NCBI RefSeq assembly: GCF_027497995.1
Contig: NZ_JAODBT010000001.1
Location: 1,576,488 to 1,640,487 of the forward strand
Length of the DNA stretch: 64,000 nt
Source of the DNA: Stenotrophomonas sp. Iso1
GTDB taxonomy: Bacteria > Pseudomonadota > Gammaproteobacteria > Xanthomonadales > Xanthomonadaceae
Direction of reading: 5' to 3'
Numbering within the stretch: position 1 is the stretch's first letter; each line of letters opens with the position of its first letter. A model generated the notes under the pieces. It made no database searches, had not been told where the DNA came from, and saw only the letters and a program-made list of their open reading frames with translations. A program made the position numbers and the translations under genes. Of this stretch, positions 40,321-50,291 are shown piece after piece.

Positions 40321-41692
40321 TCCCGCAACCCCAATTGGAATCGCCACCATCAATTCCACAGTTACAACACCGTTCACCCTGCACGTCATCCCGCGTGACC
40401 AGCACACCATTTCGCGCAAAGACATCAGTCCCAATGCGCTACGCGTGCTGTATCGCCTGCGTGAGGCCGGATTTGGGGCCTATCTTGTAGGAGGCGCCGT
40501 GCGCGACCTTCTGGTCGATGGGCGCCCCAAAGATTTCGACGTAGCCACGGATGCCACGCCCGAACAGGTCAAGCAGTTGTTCCGCAACTGCCGGCTCATC
40601 GGCAGGCGCTTCCGTCTGGCACATGTGGTGTTCGGCCGCGAGATCATCGAGGTGGCCACATTCCGCGCCAACAGCGATGACGGCAGCGGCGACCGAGAGG
40701 TCGAGAACGGCATGCTGGTGCGTGACAACGTCTACGGCAGCATCGAGGACGACGCAGTCCGTCGCGACTTCACCTGCAACGCCTTGTACTACGCCATCGA
40801 GGATTTCTCGGTGCGTGACTACACCGGTGGCTTCGAGGACGTGATGGCCCGGCGCATGCGCTTGATCGGCGATCCCGAGCAGCGCTACCGCGAAGATCCC
40901 GTGCGCATGCTGCGGGCCGTGCGGCTGGCGGCCAAGCTCAACTTCCAGATCGACGGCCCCACCGCCGAGCCGCTGCCACGCTTGGCCAACCTGTTGAGCG
41001 AGGCCGCCCCGGCGCGTTTGTTTGAAGAAGTGCTCAAGCTGTTCCTTTCCGGGCATGGCGTTGCCAGCTTTGAAGGGCTTGAGCGTTACGGCCTGCTGGC
41101 GGTGATGTTCCCCGAGAGCGCGGCGGCATTGAAGAGCAACCGCACCGGCGCCCTGCGCCGCATCCTGATCGAAGGCTTGCGCAACACCGATGACCGCGTG
41201 GCCAACGAGGAGCCGGTATCACCGGCCTTCCTGTTCGCGTTGCTGCTGTGGCCGGCATTCTGTCGCGCACTGATTGGCCTGCAGAAGCAGGGCATGGCGC
41301 CGGAAGAGGCGCAGCGTCGTGCGGCCGACCGGGTGACGCTGCACCAGCTGACCACGATTGCCCTGCCGCGCCGCTTCTCGCTGCCAATGCAGGAAATCTG
41401 GCTGCTGCAGTCGCGCTTTGGGTCGCGCCAGCGCAAGCGCGTGCTTCGCACATTGAGCCATCCGCGTTTCCGCGCGGCGTTCGATTTCCTGCTGCTGCGT
41501 CAGGCCGCTTCGTCGGAGCATCAGGACGACATCGCGTTCTGGCGCGAAGCGCAGCTACAGAGCGGGCATGAGATCGAGTCCGCGCCGGATTCGGTACAGG
41601 CTGAGGAAGGGCAGGAAGGTGATGTGCCGCGCCGTCGGCGTCGTCGCCGTCGTGGCGGCAGCAGCACAGCCACCAATACGACGGGCGAGTAA
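40307..41692 (+). CDS. pcnB: Poly(A) polymerase I
   Basis: About 461 residues. Nucleotidyltransferase head: IPRDQHTISRKDISPNALRVLYRLREAGFGAYLVGGAVRDLLVDGRPKDFDVATDATPEQVKQLFRNCRLIGRRFRLAHVVFG, with the catalytic DFDV aspartates, then the RRDFTCNALYY and DPVRMLRAVRLAAKLNF motifs. It adds poly(A) tails that promote RNA decay. C-terminus ends in an Arg-rich PRRRRRRRRGG stretch. The true start is unclear: no ATG exists before the conserved region, so TTG 40307 is a guess (the open frame reaches 40268). A plus-strand TTGGTC-17-TAGTAT promoter lies at 40268-40296. Confidence 0.9.
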   Translation: MPLGNPATPIGIATINSTVTTPFTLHVIPRDQHTISRKDISPNALRVLYRLREAGFGAYLVGGAVRDLLVDGRPKDFDVATDATPEQVKQLFRNCRLIGRRFRLAHVVFGREIIEVATFRANSDDGSGDREVENGMLVRDNVYGSIEDDAVRRDFTCNALYYAIEDFSVRDYTGGFEDVMARRMRLIGDPEQRYREDPVRMLRAVRLAAKLNFQIDGPTAEPLPRLANLLSEAAPARLFEEVLKLFLSGHGVASFEGLERYGLLAVMFPESAAALKSNRTGALRRILIEGLRNTDDRVANEEPVSPAFLFALLLWPAFCRALIGLQKQGMAPEEAQRRAADRVTLHQLTTIALPRRFSLPMQEIWLLQSRFGSRQRKRVLRTLSHPRFRAAFDFLLLRQAASSEHQDDIAFWREAQLQSGHEIESAPDSVQAEEGQEGDVPRRRRRRRRGGSSTATNTTGE

Positions 41693-41699
41693 TCGCCCG

Positions 41700-42188
41700 A
41701 TGGTAGTTGCCTATATCGGGTTGGGAGCCAACCTGGGAGACGCACAGGCCACGGTGCGTGCAGCGGTCCAGGCACTGGCTCGCTTGCCGCAGACGCATTT
41801 ATTGGCTGCTTCCCGGCTGTTTCGCACGCCGGCCTGGGGTAACGAGGCGCAACCGGACTTCATCAATGCCGCTGCGGCGGTAGAGACGGCGTTGGCCGCG
41901 CCGGAGTTGCTGGAACACCTGCTCGCCATCGAGCAGGCCTTTGGCCGGGTACGGCACCCCGAGCAGCACTGGGGGCCGCGCACGCTGGACCTCGATATGC
42001 TTCTTTATGGTGAGCAGACCATCGCGCTGCCGCAGTTGAAGGTGCCGCATCCCTTCCTGCATGAGCGGGCCTTCGCCCTGCTGCCATTGGCGGACGTAGC
42101 GCCGGGGGCATTGATTCCCGGGCATGGAACAGTGCATGGCGTGTTGGCTGACATGAAAACCTGCGATATCGAGCCGATAGGCGGATAA
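41700..42188 (+). CDS. folK: 2-amino-4-hydroxy-6-hydroxymethyldihydropteridine pyrophosphokinase
   Basis: A 162-residue HPPK, the folate enzyme preceding Fol[43 protein letters not shown] and the signature [22 protein letters not shown] (Asp metal ligands) are intact, plus [24 protein letters not shown] 41700 lies 7 bases after the pcnB stop, giving the conserved pcnB-folK-panB-panC run. Confidence 0.95.
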   Translation: MVVAYIGLGANLGDAQATVRAAVQALARLPQTHLLAASRLFRTPAWGNEAQPDFINAAAAVETALAAPELLEHLLAIEQAFGRVRHPEQHWGPRTLDLDMLLYGEQTIALPQLKVPHPFLHERAFALLPLADVAPGALIPGHGTVHGVLADMKTCDIEPIGG

Positions 42189-42219
42189 TGGTCGGCTCAT
42201 TACCAATCGTTATCCCCAC

Positions 42220-43035
42220 ATGAGCACACACGCAGACAGCAAGCCCTGGACGGTTCCGGCCCTGGCCGAAGCCAAGCGCAATGGCCAGAAGTTGGTGATG
42301 TTGACCGCTTACGACGCCGGTTTCGCCCGTGCATTTGACGCCAATGGCGTCGACTTGATCCTGGTCGGCGATTCGCTGGGCATGGTGGTGCAGGGGCACG
42401 ATTCCACGCTGCCGGTCAGTGTGGCCGACATCGTTTATCACACCACTGTCGTGGCACGTGTGGTGCAGCGTTCGCTGCTGGTGGCCGACCTGCCGTTCGG
42501 CGCCGATGCCACACCCGAGCGCGCACTCGATGCTTCGTTGAAGCTGCTGCAGGCCGGCGCGGAGATGGTCAAGCTCGAAGGTGCTGGCTTCAAGCTGGAC
42601 ATCATTCGTCACTTGGTCGAGCGCGAAATTCCTGTCTGTTCGCATCTGGGCCTGACCCCGCAGTCGGTGTTGCGTCTGGGTGGTTACCGGGTACAGGGCC
42701 GTGGCGACGCCGCTCAGCAATTGGTTGACGACGCCAAGGCCGTGGCCGATGCCGGCGCCAGCCTGCTGGTGCTGGAATGCGTACCGACGCCGCTCGCAGG
42801 CCGCGTCACCGCAGCGATTTCCATCCCGACCATTGGTATTGGCGCTGGCCCTGAGTGTGACGGGCAGGTGTTGGTGCTGCATGACTTCCTTGGTCTGGAC
42901 AGCGGTCACCGCAGGCCCAAGTTCGTCAAGGATTTCCTTGCCGAAGGCGGCTCCGTGGCTGGCGCTGTACGTGCCTTCGCCGACGCCGTGCGCGATGGCA
43001 CCTTCCCCGACGCGGAGCATGCGTACGCATCATGA
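42220..43035 (+). CDS. panB: 3-methyl-2-oxobutanoate hydroxymethyltransferase
   Basis: A 271-residue ketopantoate hydroxymethyltransferase, first step of pantothenate synthesis. [43 protein letters not shown] contains the Mg-binding Asp, and [18 protein letters not shown] and [22 protein letters not shown] are the other active-site motifs. Stop overlaps the panC ATG (ATGA). Confidence 0.96.
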   Translation: MSTHADSKPWTVPALAEAKRNGQKLVMLTAYDAGFARAFDANGVDLILVGDSLGMVVQGHDSTLPVSVADIVYHTTVVARVVQRSLLVADLPFGADATPERALDASLKLLQAGAEMVKLEGAGFKLDIIRHLVEREIPVCSHLGLTPQSVLRLGGYRVQGRGDAAQQLVDDAKAVADAGASLLVLECVPTPLAGRVTAAISIPTIGIGAGPECDGQVLVLHDFLGLDSGHRRPKFVKDFLAEGGSVAGAVRAFADAVRDGTFPDAEHAYAS

Positions 43036-43874
43036 TCGAGACTGTCACCGAACTCAGTCGGCTGCGCGCCATCGTTGCCGGCTGGAAGCGCGAGGGGCTA
43101 CGCGTTGGTTTCGTACCCACCATGGGCAATCTGCATGCGGGCCATTACTCGCTGGTGAATCTGGTGCGGCAGCACGCCGACCGGGTGGTTTCCAGTGTGT
43201 TTGTCAATCCGACCCAGTTCGGCCCGAACGAGGATTTCACCCGCTACCCGCGTACGCCGGAAGCCGACACCAGTGGGCTGGAAAAGGCCGGTTGTGACGT
43301 GCTTTGGCTGCCGACAGTCGAATCCATGTACCCGTTTGGCGTGGAATTGGCTGCCAAGGTGCATGTGCCGGGCGTGAGCAGCCTGCTGGAAGGCGCACAC
43401 CGCCCAGGTCATTTCGATGGCGTATGTACGGTGGTCAGCCGCCTGTTCAACCAGGTGTCGCCGGACGTGGCCGCATTTGGTCGCAAGGATTACCAGCAGC
43501 TGGCGGTGATCCGGCAGATGGTGACCGACCTGGCATTCCCGATCGAAGTCCTGGGTGGCGAGATCGTGCGCGAGGAGGACGGGTTGGCAATGAGCTCCCG
43601 CAACCAATACCTGACCGGTGACGTGCGCCCACATGCCACCGTCATCCGTAGCGTGCTGTTGTCGATGCGTGATGCCAGTCTGGCCGGTGTGGCGCGCGAC
43701 AAGGTGGAAGCTGACAGCGTCGCGCAACTGCAGGCGGCCGGTTTCCAGGTGGATTACGCGGTGGTGCGTCTGCCGAGTCTGAGTGAGCCCGGCATGGATC
43801 ATCAGGGCGCGCGGGTGGCGCTGGTGGCGGCCAAGCTGGGTAACACCCGCCTGATCGACAATATTGAGTTCTGA
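43032..43874 (+). CDS. panC: Pantothenate synthetase
   Basis: A 280-residue ATP-dependent ligase joining pantoate and beta-alanine. Motifs: [16 protein letters not shown] (HIGH-like), [39 protein letters not shown] and the KMSKS-like MSSRNQYLT. Coupled to panB by a 4-base overlap. 179 bases with two hairpins separate it from panD. Confidence 0.96.
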   Translation: MIETVTELSRLRAIVAGWKREGLRVGFVPTMGNLHAGHYSLVNLVRQHADRVVSSVFVNPTQFGPNEDFTRYPRTPEADTSGLEKAGCDVLWLPTVESMYPFGVELAAKVHVPGVSSLLEGAHRPGHFDGVCTVVSRLFNQVSPDVAAFGRKDYQQLAVIRQMVTDLAFPIEVLGGEIVREEDGLAMSSRNQYLTGDVRPHATVIRSVLLSMRDASLAGVARDKVEADSVAQLQAAGFQVDYAVVRLPSLSEPGMDHQGARVALVAAKLGNTRLIDNIEF

Positions 43875-43881
43875 ATAGGGC

Positions 43882-43951
43882 TTGGACAGGACTTTTCCTG
43901 TCCATTGCGGGCCCGAGAACTGACTTCCGATGGCGCCCTGGTGGCGCCATC
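43882..43951 (+). terminator. Two hairpins between panC and panD
   Basis: GGACAGGA / TCCTGTCC around a short T-rich loop (about 43883-43902) and a second perfect stem GATGGCGCC / GGCGCCATC, loop CTGGT (43929-43951). Neither has a good T-run; attenuator or RNA-stability elements are possible. Confidence 0.4.
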
Positions 43952-44053
43952 GGCGTGTCTATAGCACCGTCGGCGCAAAGGTATGTTGCAGTGCGGGCGG
44001 GCGCTCGTGCCGGTGCTAGACTGCGCTCTTTCTCACGCAGTTTCGGCATTGCC

Positions 44054-44434
44054 ATGCAACTCACCCTGCTCAAGACCAAAATCCACCGCGCCACCGTCAC
44101 CCATTCCGAGCTGAACTACGAAGGCTCCATCGCCATCGACAGCAACCTGCTGGAAGCTACCGGCATCCGCGAGTTCGAGCAGGTGCATATCTGGGATGTA
44201 ACCAACGGTGCGCGTTTCAATACCTATGCGCTTCGCGCCGAAGCCGGCAGCGGCATCATTTCGCTCAACGGCGGCGCCGCGCGCCACGTGCAAGTAGGCG
44301 ACATCATCATCATCGCCGCCTTCGCCGGCATGAGCGAAGCCGAGGCCGACACCTTCCAGCCCAAGCTGGTTTACGTGGACGGCAACAACCGTATCACCCA
44401 CACCAACAATTCAATTCCCACACAGGCCGCATGA
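44054..44434 (+). CDS. panD: Aspartate 1-decarboxylase (pyruvoyl)
   Basis: A 126-residue proenzyme that self-cleaves at Gly24-Ser25 (YEGSIAID) to make the pyruvoyl cofactor and yields beta-alanine for PanC. Conserved [25 protein letters not shown] and [23 protein letters not shown]. Start at ATG 44054 fixes the cleavage position as in the family. TGA overlaps the pgi ATG. Confidence 0.96.
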   Translation: MQLTLLKTKIHRATVTHSELNYEGSIAIDSNLLEATGIREFEQVHIWDVTNGARFNTYALRAEAGSGIISLNGGAARHVQVGDIIIIAAFAGMSEAEADTFQPKLVYVDGNNRITHTNNSIPTQAA

Positions 44435-45942
44435 CCAAGTACAACGGATTCGACGTATTGCACGCTCACGCCCAGCGACTGCAGGGCACGAGTATCCCCA
44501 CGCTGATGGCCACCGAGCCGGACCGGGTAAAAAACCTGGCGCTCAATGTCGGTCCGTTGTATGTCAATTTCGCGCGGCAGAAGTACGACCGCGCGGCATT
44601 GCAGTCACTGTTGGAGCTGGCCGCCGCGCGCGATGTCGCCGGCGGTTTCCAGCGTCTGTTCGGTGGGCAAAAGATCAACGTCACTGAAGACCGCGCCGTG
44701 CTGCATAGCGCGTTGCGCGGTGACGCCGGTCGCACGCCGGAAGCGGTGGCTGCACATGCTGAAGCTGCCGCCGTGCAGCAGCGCATGGGTACGCTGATCC
44801 AGCAACTGGAAGCCAGTAATGTCACTGACATCGTCAGTGTTGGTATCGGCGGGTCGGACCTGGGCCCGCGCTTGGTTGCCGATGCATTGCGTCCGGCGAG
44901 CGGTGCACGTTTCCGCGTGCATTTCGTCTCCAACGTGGATGGCGCAGCGATGCAGCGCACGTTGGCCACGCTGGATCCGGCCACCACTGCCGGCATCCTG
45001 ATTTCAAAAACCTTCGGCACACAGGAAACGCTGCTCAACGGCAGCATCTTGCGCGACTGGCTGGGTGGCAGTGAGCGGTTGTACGCGGTCAGTGCCAATC
45101 CGGAACGCGCGGCCAAGGCGTTCGACATTGCCGGCGAGCGCGTTCTGCCGATGTGGGACTGGGTGGGCGGCCGTTACTCGTTGTGGTCGGCGGTGGGCTT
45201 CCCGATTGCGCTGGCGATTGGCTTTGAAGGCTTCGGCCAGTTACTGGCCGGCGCTGCGCAGATGGATGCGCATGCGGCAAGCGCGCCGCTGGAGCAGAAC
45301 CTGCCGGTGTTGCATGCACTGACCGATATCTGGAACCGCAACGTGCTGGGCTATGCCACGCACGCGGTGATGACTTACGACCAGCGTTTGGCGCTGCTGC
45401 CGGCGTACTTGCAGCAGTTGGTGATGGAAAGCCTGGGCAAGCGCGTGAAGCTGGACGGCAGTCCGGTTGATGCCGACACCGTGCCGGTCTGGTGGGGTGG
45501 GGCAGGCACCGACGTACAGCACAGCTTCTTCCAGGCCTTGCACCAAGGCACCAGCATCGTGCCAGCCGATTTTATCGGCTGCGTGCAGGCCGATGACCCG
45601 TACACGGTCAATCACCAGGCACTGTTGGCCAACCTGCTGGCACAGACCGAGGCATTGGCCAATGGTCAGGACAGCGAAGACCCCCACCGCCAGTACCCAG
45701 GCGGCCGCCCGAGCACCTTGATCCTGATTGACGCGCTGACGCCGCAGGCATTGGGTGCGCTGATCGCCATGTACGAACACGCGGTATACGTGCAATCGCT
45801 GGTATGGGGCATCAATGCGTTCGACCAGTTCGGCGTTGAGCTGGGCAAGCAGTTGGCCAATCAGCTGTTGCCGGCGCTGCAGGGTGAGGCAGTTGAAATT
45901 GCCGATCCGATGACCCGGGAAATTTTGGCGCGTCTGCGCTGA
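44431..45942 (+). CDS. pgi: Glucose-6-phosphate isomerase
   Basis: A 503-residue phosphoglucose isomerase of the SIS fold. [54 protein letters not shown] and the family signature [23 protein letters not shown] are visible. It is somewhat shorter than E. coli Pgi (549). ATGA overlap with panD places a glycolytic gene at the end of the pantothenate run. A 17-bp hairpin follows. Confidence 0.96.
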   Translation: MTKYNGFDVLHAHAQRLQGTSIPTLMATEPDRVKNLALNVGPLYVNFARQKYDRAALQSLLELAAARDVAGGFQRLFGGQKINVTEDRAVLHSALRGDAGRTPEAVAAHAEAAAVQQRMGTLIQQLEASNVTDIVSVGIGGSDLGPRLVADALRPASGARFRVHFVSNVDGAAMQRTLATLDPATTAGILISKTFGTQETLLNGSILRDWLGGSERLYAVSANPERAAKAFDIAGERVLPMWDWVGGRYSLWSAVGFPIALAIGFEGFGQLLAGAAQMDAHAASAPLEQNLPVLHALTDIWNRNVLGYATHAVMTYDQRLALLPAYLQQLVMESLGKRVKLDGSPVDADTVPVWWGGAGTDVQHSFFQALHQGTSIVPADFIGCVQADDPYTVNHQALLANLLAQTEALANGQDSEDPHRQYPGGRPSTLILIDALTPQALGALIAMYEHAVYVQSLVWGINAFDQFGVELGKQLANQLLPALQGEAVEIADPMTREILARLR

Positions 45943-45965
45943 ATCGAGCGGGTTTTCGATAGATG

Positions 45966-46005
45966 AAACACCAACGCCGCGCAGAGATGCGCGGCGTTGG
46001 TGTTT
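45966..46005 (+). terminator. 17-bp hairpin after pgi
   Basis: Perfect arms AAACACCAACGCCGCGC (45966-45982) and its complement (45989-46005), loop AGAGAT; the A/T ends form the U-tail. Symmetric, so may also stop transcripts from the left-going side. Confidence 0.7.
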
Positions 46006-46020
46006 GTGGGAACAGATTGG

Positions 46021-46150
46021 CTTGAGATACACCTTCTTCCACGTGCGGGAGAAGGTGCCCCGAAGGGTCGGATGGGGGGCTCTTTGGGTTCTGGAATGCA
46101 GTTGGTTATTCAGTGGTTCGCAGCCAGATTCTCTCGCGGGAGAGGGGCTA
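46021..46150. repeat. Intergenic repeat with two GGGAGA-type hairpins
   Basis: Hairpin 1: CACCTTCTTCC / GGGAGAAGGTG (46030-46057, one wobble), followed by CCCCGAAGGGTCGGATGGGG; hairpin 2: CTCTC / GAGAG (46131-46144) in a TCTCTCGCGGGAGAGGGG context. This layout resembles the short CCTTCTCCCGC..GCGGGAGAAGG intergenic repeat family of Xanthomonas/Stenotrophomonas (from memory). Confidence 0.5.
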
Positions 46151-46164
46151 AATCAGCTTGCTTG

Positions 46165-46731
46165 TTATCGGTTTGGATCCCGCTCCGGACTTGGGCGCTT
46201 GGTCAGCTTGCGCTGCAGTGAGCGCCGATGCATGCCCAGTAGGCGCGCTGCGGCAGAGACATTGCCGCCGGTTTCATGCATCGCCTGTTGAATGTGCTCC
46301 CACTGCAATCGACTGATCGGCGTCATCGAATCCGGTGGTTCGATTTCCTCCGGATCTTCGCCTCCCTCATCTTCTTCGCCCAACGCGCGCATGATCATCT
46401 GCACTGTCGCCGGCTTGGGTAGGTAGTCATCGGCGCCCTGTTTTATGGCTTCCACCGCGGTGGCGATGGATGCATAACCGGTGACCAGCAGGATTCGCAT
46501 GTCCTGGCGCAGTTCGCGCAGCGGTTGGATCAGGCTGAGGCCGGATTCGCTGCCCAGCTTGAGGTCAATCAGCGCGAACGCTGGAGGTGACCGCGTAGCC
46601 AGCTGCAGTGCGCCCGCGATATCTGCAGCGGTGACCGCGTCTATGCCGCGACGCGCCAACGTGCGTTGCAGCGTGCGCAGGTACAAGGGGTCGTCGTCGA
46701 CCAGCAGCCCGTGTGTGGCGGGAGCATTCAT
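46165..46731 (-). CDS. RegA/PrrA/ActR-type response regulator
   Basis: A 188-residue regulator: receiver domain with acidic pocket VDDD, phospho-acceptor Asp56 in ALIDLKLG, LLVTGYAS and KP at the end; then an acidic linker (GEEDEGGEDPEEIEPP) and a C-terminal Fis-type helix-turn-helix (LQWEHIQQAMHETGGNVSAAARLLGMHRRSLQRKL), the RegA architecture. Coupled to the kinase gene by a 4-base overlap. RegA homologues control respiration, redox balance and carbon metabolism; the targets here are not visible. Confidence 0.87.
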   Translation of the reverse strand: MNAPATHGLLVDDDPLYLRTLQRTLARRGIDAVTAADIAGALQLATRSPPAFALIDLKLGSESGLSLIQPLRELRQDMRILLVTGYASIATAVEAIKQGADDYLPKPATVQMIMRALGEEDEGGEDPEEIEPPDSMTPISRLQWEHIQQAMHETGGNVSAAARLLGMHRRSLQRKLTKRPSPERDPNR

Positions 46732-47960
46732 GCGTTTACCTCGGTGTTGTCCAACGGCAGGCGAAAGCCGACGCGCGCTCCGGGACCTTCGGCCGGACGC
46801 ATCCACAATTCGCCATGCAGGCGTTCAATGGTGGCATGGGACAGGGCCAGGCCAACACCCATACCATCGGTTTTTCCGCTGTTGAACAGCGTGCCGGGCA
46901 GGGCAGCGTCGTTGGCATTGAAGCCAGGGCCGTAGTCGCGCACCTCGCCGTACAGTTGGCCATCGCGAACGCGGATGTCCAAGTCGATCTGCGGTCGCCC
47001 GCTGAACTCGCCAGCGTCGGCAGCATTGTTGAGCAGTACCTGCAGCAAATGGCCAACGCCCGGGTCCAATGTCAGCTGCAGTGGAGCATTGGCGTTGCGT
47101 CGCAGTTGGATGGTGGGGCGCACCAGGCGCCATTGTTCGAGCACGCTCCCGATGGAAACCGCCGTACGACTCGCGCCTTCGGCCGGGGCCGCCAAGGCCA
47201 ATACGCGCTCCCGGCACTGCACCAGCAGCTCGCGCAGGGTTTCCAGGTCGTCGCGCATTTCCGGGTTGTCGGCGCACTGTTCGGCAATGTCGTCGGTGAG
47301 CAGCGTCATGGTCGCCAGCGGTGTGTTGAGTTCATGCGCTACCGAAGCGGCATGGGTGGCAAGCGCGACGATGCCTTCATTGCGCACGAAACGCTCTCGC
47401 AGCAATGCGAGCTGGTTTTCGCGCTCACGCAAAGCCGCCGCCAGCCGCGTAGAGAACACCAACACCACGACGCTGGACAGCAGGAAATTCGCCGCCGCAC
47501 CCCACAGGTGCAGATTCATTGAATCGAAATAGCCGCCCTGCAGGGGCAGCCCGAACACCGCGCTCAAGGCGTATCCGCCGACGCAGGCCGCTGCAACGGC
47601 GTGTGTCCAGCGCAGCGGCAAGGCCAGCGCTGCCAGCGCGATCAGGATCAGAAACAGTGAGCCGAACGGATTGGAGATGCCACCACTCCAGCCAACCATC
47701 CAGGTCAGCACCGTGACATCGACCAGGATGTGGCCGAACGCGGTGACCGGTGCGGGGTTGCTGCCGTGTACCCGCAGCTGTGCGTACAGGTTGAACAGGG
47801 CCAGCACGAAGACGCCGCTCCATAACGGAATTTGCGGCAATTCGAGCCCAAGCAAGCCAGTGGCGACGAGGATGGTGGCAGCCTGGCCTGCGGTGGCCAG
47901 CCAGCGCAGGCTGCACAGGGTGCGGAGAAAGGAGGTGTCCGAGGAATTCATGGGCACCAT
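46728..47960 (-). CDS. RegB/PrrB-type redox sensor histidine kinase
   Basis: A 410-residue membrane kinase with six hydrophobic spans (about 24-170), the quinone-site motif GGISNPF (residues 93-99), an H-box ASVAHELNTPLA (His209) and the redox-active-type cysteine in VQCRERV (Cys249), then a HATPase domain (LLNNAADAGEFSG, DYGPGFNAN, GMGVGLALSHATIERLHG). These three features together define RegB. A start three codons later (47951) is possible. The response regulator follows with ATGA coupling. Confidence 0.88.
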   Translation of the reverse strand: MVPMNSSDTSFLRTLCSLRWLATAGQAATILVATGLLGLELPQIPLWSGVFVLALFNLYAQLRVHGSNPAPVTAFGHILVDVTVLTWMVGWSGGISNPFGSLFLILIALAALALPLRWTHAVAAACVGGYALSAVFGLPLQGGYFDSMNLHLWGAAANFLLSSVVVLVFSTRLAAALRERENQLALLRERFVRNEGIVALATHAASVAHELNTPLATMTLLTDDIAEQCADNPEMRDDLETLRELLVQCRERVLALAAPAEGASRTAVSIGSVLEQWRLVRPTIQLRRNANAPLQLTLDPGVGHLLQVLLNNAADAGEFSGRPQIDLDIRVRDGQLYGEVRDYGPGFNANDAALPGTLFNSGKTDGMGVGLALSHATIERLHGELWMRPAEGPGARVGFRLPLDNTEVNA

Positions 47961-48027
47961 CGTATTCTGTCAGGCCCGCTGACACACAACAGAAGGTTCA
48001 TCCCGATGTGGCGGCAGGCGCGGTAAA

Positions 48028-49302
48028 ATGCGGACCATGTACGACGCCGTTACCCGACCGACCCCACCCACCGACGCCACTGCCTGGCCTCGCCGTATCA
48101 CCCAAGCCGTGAGCATCGGCGGCGTAATGGTGGGCGGAGGCCATCCCGTGGTCGTCCAGTCGATGACCAATACCGATACCGCCGACGTGGCGGGCAGCGT
48201 GAAGCAGGTCGCAGAACTCTGGCGCGCCGGCTCGGAAATGGTGCGGCTGACCGTCAATAACCCCGAGTCGGCAGCGGCGATCCCGCGCATTGTCGAGAAG
48301 CTGCAGATGATGGGCATCGATGTTCCCCTGATCGGTGACTTCCACTACAACGGCCATCAGTTGCTGACCCAGGAGCCGGCGTGTGCGCAAGCACTGGCCA
48401 AGTACCGCATCAACCCAGGCAATGTCGGTTTCGGCAAGAAGAAGGACACGCAGTTCGCGCAGCTGATCGAGTTCGCCATCAAGTACGACAAGCCCGTGCG
48501 CATTGGCGCCAACTGGGGCTCGTTGGACCAGGCACTTGCGGCCAAATTGATGGACGAGAACAGCCAGCGGGCACAACCCTGGGACGCCGGCCGCGTGTTG
48601 CGCGAAGCCCTGATCCGTTCGGCGCTGGACTCGGCTGCAACCGCTGTCGAGCTGGGTCTGCCGCATGACCGCATCGTGCTCTCGGCCAAAGTCAGCGGCG
48701 TGCAGGAGTTGATCGCGGTGTATCGCGACCTGGCGCAGCGCTCGGACTTCGCGCTGCACCTGGGCCTGACCGAAGCCGGCATCGGCAGCAAGGGTATCGT
48801 CGCCTCGTCGGCGGCGCTGGCAGTGCTGCTGCAGGAAGGCATCGGCGACACCATTCGCATCTCGCTGACGCCCGAGCCCGGTCAGTCGCGCACGCAGGAA
48901 GTCATCGTTGCGCAGGAGTTGCTGCAGACCACTGGTCAGCGCGCTTTCACGCCGATGGTGACAGCGTGCCCGGGCTGCGGCCGCACCACCTCCGAGTTCT
49001 TCCAGGAGCTGGCCAAGGTAGTTCAGAACCATGTGCGCGAAAAGATGCCGGTTTGGCGTATCAGCCACCCAGGCGCGGAGAACATGACGCTGGCGGTGAT
49101 GGGGTGCATCGTCAACGGTCCAGGTGAGTCACGCCACGCCAATATCGGTATCTCGCTGCCGGGCACTGGCGAAACACCTGCTGCACCAGTGTTCGTGGAT
49201 GGCGAAAAGAAAGTGACTCTGCGCGGCGACAACATTGCTCAGGAGTTCGTCGCATTGATCGATGACTACGTTGAGAACCGGTATGCGCGAAGCTCCGGTT
49301 GA
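48028..49302 (+). CDS. ispG: 4-hydroxy-3-methylbut-2-en-1-yl diphosphate synthase (flavodoxin)
   Basis: A 424-residue Fe-S enzyme of the MEP pathway converting MEcPP to [44 protein letters not shown] and the cluster cysteines in [15 protein letters not shown] and [11 protein letters not shown] are all present. Two ATGs (48028 and 48037) are possible starts. The downstream PAP2 gene begins inside its last codons. The ferredoxin/flavodoxin donor is not adjacent. Confidence 0.96.
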   Translation: MRTMYDAVTRPTPPTDATAWPRRITQAVSIGGVMVGGGHPVVVQSMTNTDTADVAGSVKQVAELWRAGSEMVRLTVNNPESAAAIPRIVEKLQMMGIDVPLIGDFHYNGHQLLTQEPACAQALAKYRINPGNVGFGKKKDTQFAQLIEFAIKYDKPVRIGANWGSLDQALAAKLMDENSQRAQPWDAGRVLREALIRSALDSAATAVELGLPHDRIVLSAKVSGVQELIAVYRDLAQRSDFALHLGLTEAGIGSKGIVASSAALAVLLQEGIGDTIRISLTPEPGQSRTQEVIVAQELLQTTGQRAFTPMVTACPGCGRTTSEFFQELAKVVQNHVREKMPVWRISHPGAENMTLAVMGCIVNGPGESRHANIGISLPGTGETPAAPVFVDGEKKVTLRGDNIAQEFVALIDDYVENRYARSSG

Positions 49303-49972
49303 TTCCCGGAGCGAGGCCGCAGGCCTGCGGCGGTGGCTGGCCCACAACGCGTGGCGGCTGCTGTGGCTGTTCGTCGGCGTATTGCTGCCGTTGGCGGGGT
49401 TTGTTTCGCTGGCCGACGAAATCCACGAAGCCGAAGCTTTTCATTTCGACGACGCACTCCTCTGGAAGATGCATGCCTTGGCTTCGCCAGGCTTGAACAG
49501 CTTCTTCGTGCTGATGTCCAAACTGGGCTATCAGTGGGGCGTGATTCCCGTTGACGTGCTTATTGTCGGCATTCTGTTGTTCATACGTCGCTGGCGTAAA
49601 GCCACATTCGCGATTACTGCGTTTGTGGGTTCGGCACTACTCAATCTCGGCAGCAAGCAGGTTTTCCAGCGCGAACGCCCGAGCCTTTGGGAGTCTGTGG
49701 CACCAGAGAGCACGTTTAGTTTCCCCAGCGGTCACGCGATGGGGTCGATGACCTTGGCGCTGACGGTTGTGCTGTTGCTCTGGAATACCCGTTGGCGCTG
49801 GCTTGCGCTGTGCGCGGCAGTCGCCTTCGTCGTGCTGGTAGGCTTGGCACGGGTGTACCTTGGCGTGCATTACCCCTCGGACATCCTTGGTGGCTGGTGT
49901 GCTGCCCTGGTATGGGTACTGGGCGTATATATGGTGATGTTTCGCCGTCGTTGGTCGCTGCCGGTACCCTAG
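49283..49972 (+). CDS. PAP2 superfamily membrane phosphatase
   Basis: A 229-residue membrane phosphatase with the three acid-phosphatase motifs: KQVFQRERP (KX6RP), FPSGHAMGS (PSGH), and [12 protein letters not shown] (a variant of SRX5HX3D). Six hydrophobic stretches. Likely candidates are undecaprenyl-pyrophosphate, phosphatidylglycerophosphate or lipid A 1-phosphate as substrates; the sequence alone does not separate them. ATG 49283 gives a 20-base overlap with ispG; an in-frame ATG at 49262 is the alternative. Confidence 0.88.
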   Translation: MREAPVDSRSEAAGLRRWLAHNAWRLLWLFVGVLLPLAGFVSLADEIHEAEAFHFDDALLWKMHALASPGLNSFFVLMSKLGYQWGVIPVDVLIVGILLFIRRWRKATFAITAFVGSALLNLGSKQVFQRERPSLWESVAPESTFSFPSGHAMGSMTLALTVVLLLWNTRWRWLALCAAVAFVVLVGLARVYLGVHYPSDILGGWCAALVWVLGVYMVMFRRRWSLPVP

Positions 49973-50291
49973 GTTTGTCACTCCGAATTGCCAGTGATTT
50001 TGGCTCGGAAAAATCCTATTTGTATCGAAGAAATGGACTGATAGAAGCGTCTTTGCTCCTGCTACATAGTGGCTACGGCAACGACGGAACAAGTTTCGCC
50101 GTTGTTCTGACGCCGAGGGGATGGCCAATCTGATGGTTTTCAGTCAACGAGTAAGGTTGGGGTTGGTCACTTCTGGTCGATAATACGTACGGTCTGTGCC
50201 ATGGGATGACGGAGGAGGCCGTTATCCTGAATTTCCGGCTTCCGGGGAATGGCCAAGGCTTCAATTGACACCTCTCCGAGAGGAATGCGCC
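49973..50291 (+). promoter_or_regulatory. Leader and promoter region of the GacA-like gene
   Basis: 319 bases without a gene, lower in G+C than the neighbours. A possible promoter is TTGGGG (50157-50162), 18-base spacer, TAATAC (50181-50186). The Shine-Dalgarno AGAGGA lies in a small hairpin CCTCT / AGAGG (50271-50275 / 50279-50283). No RNA gene recognised. Confidence 0.45.
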
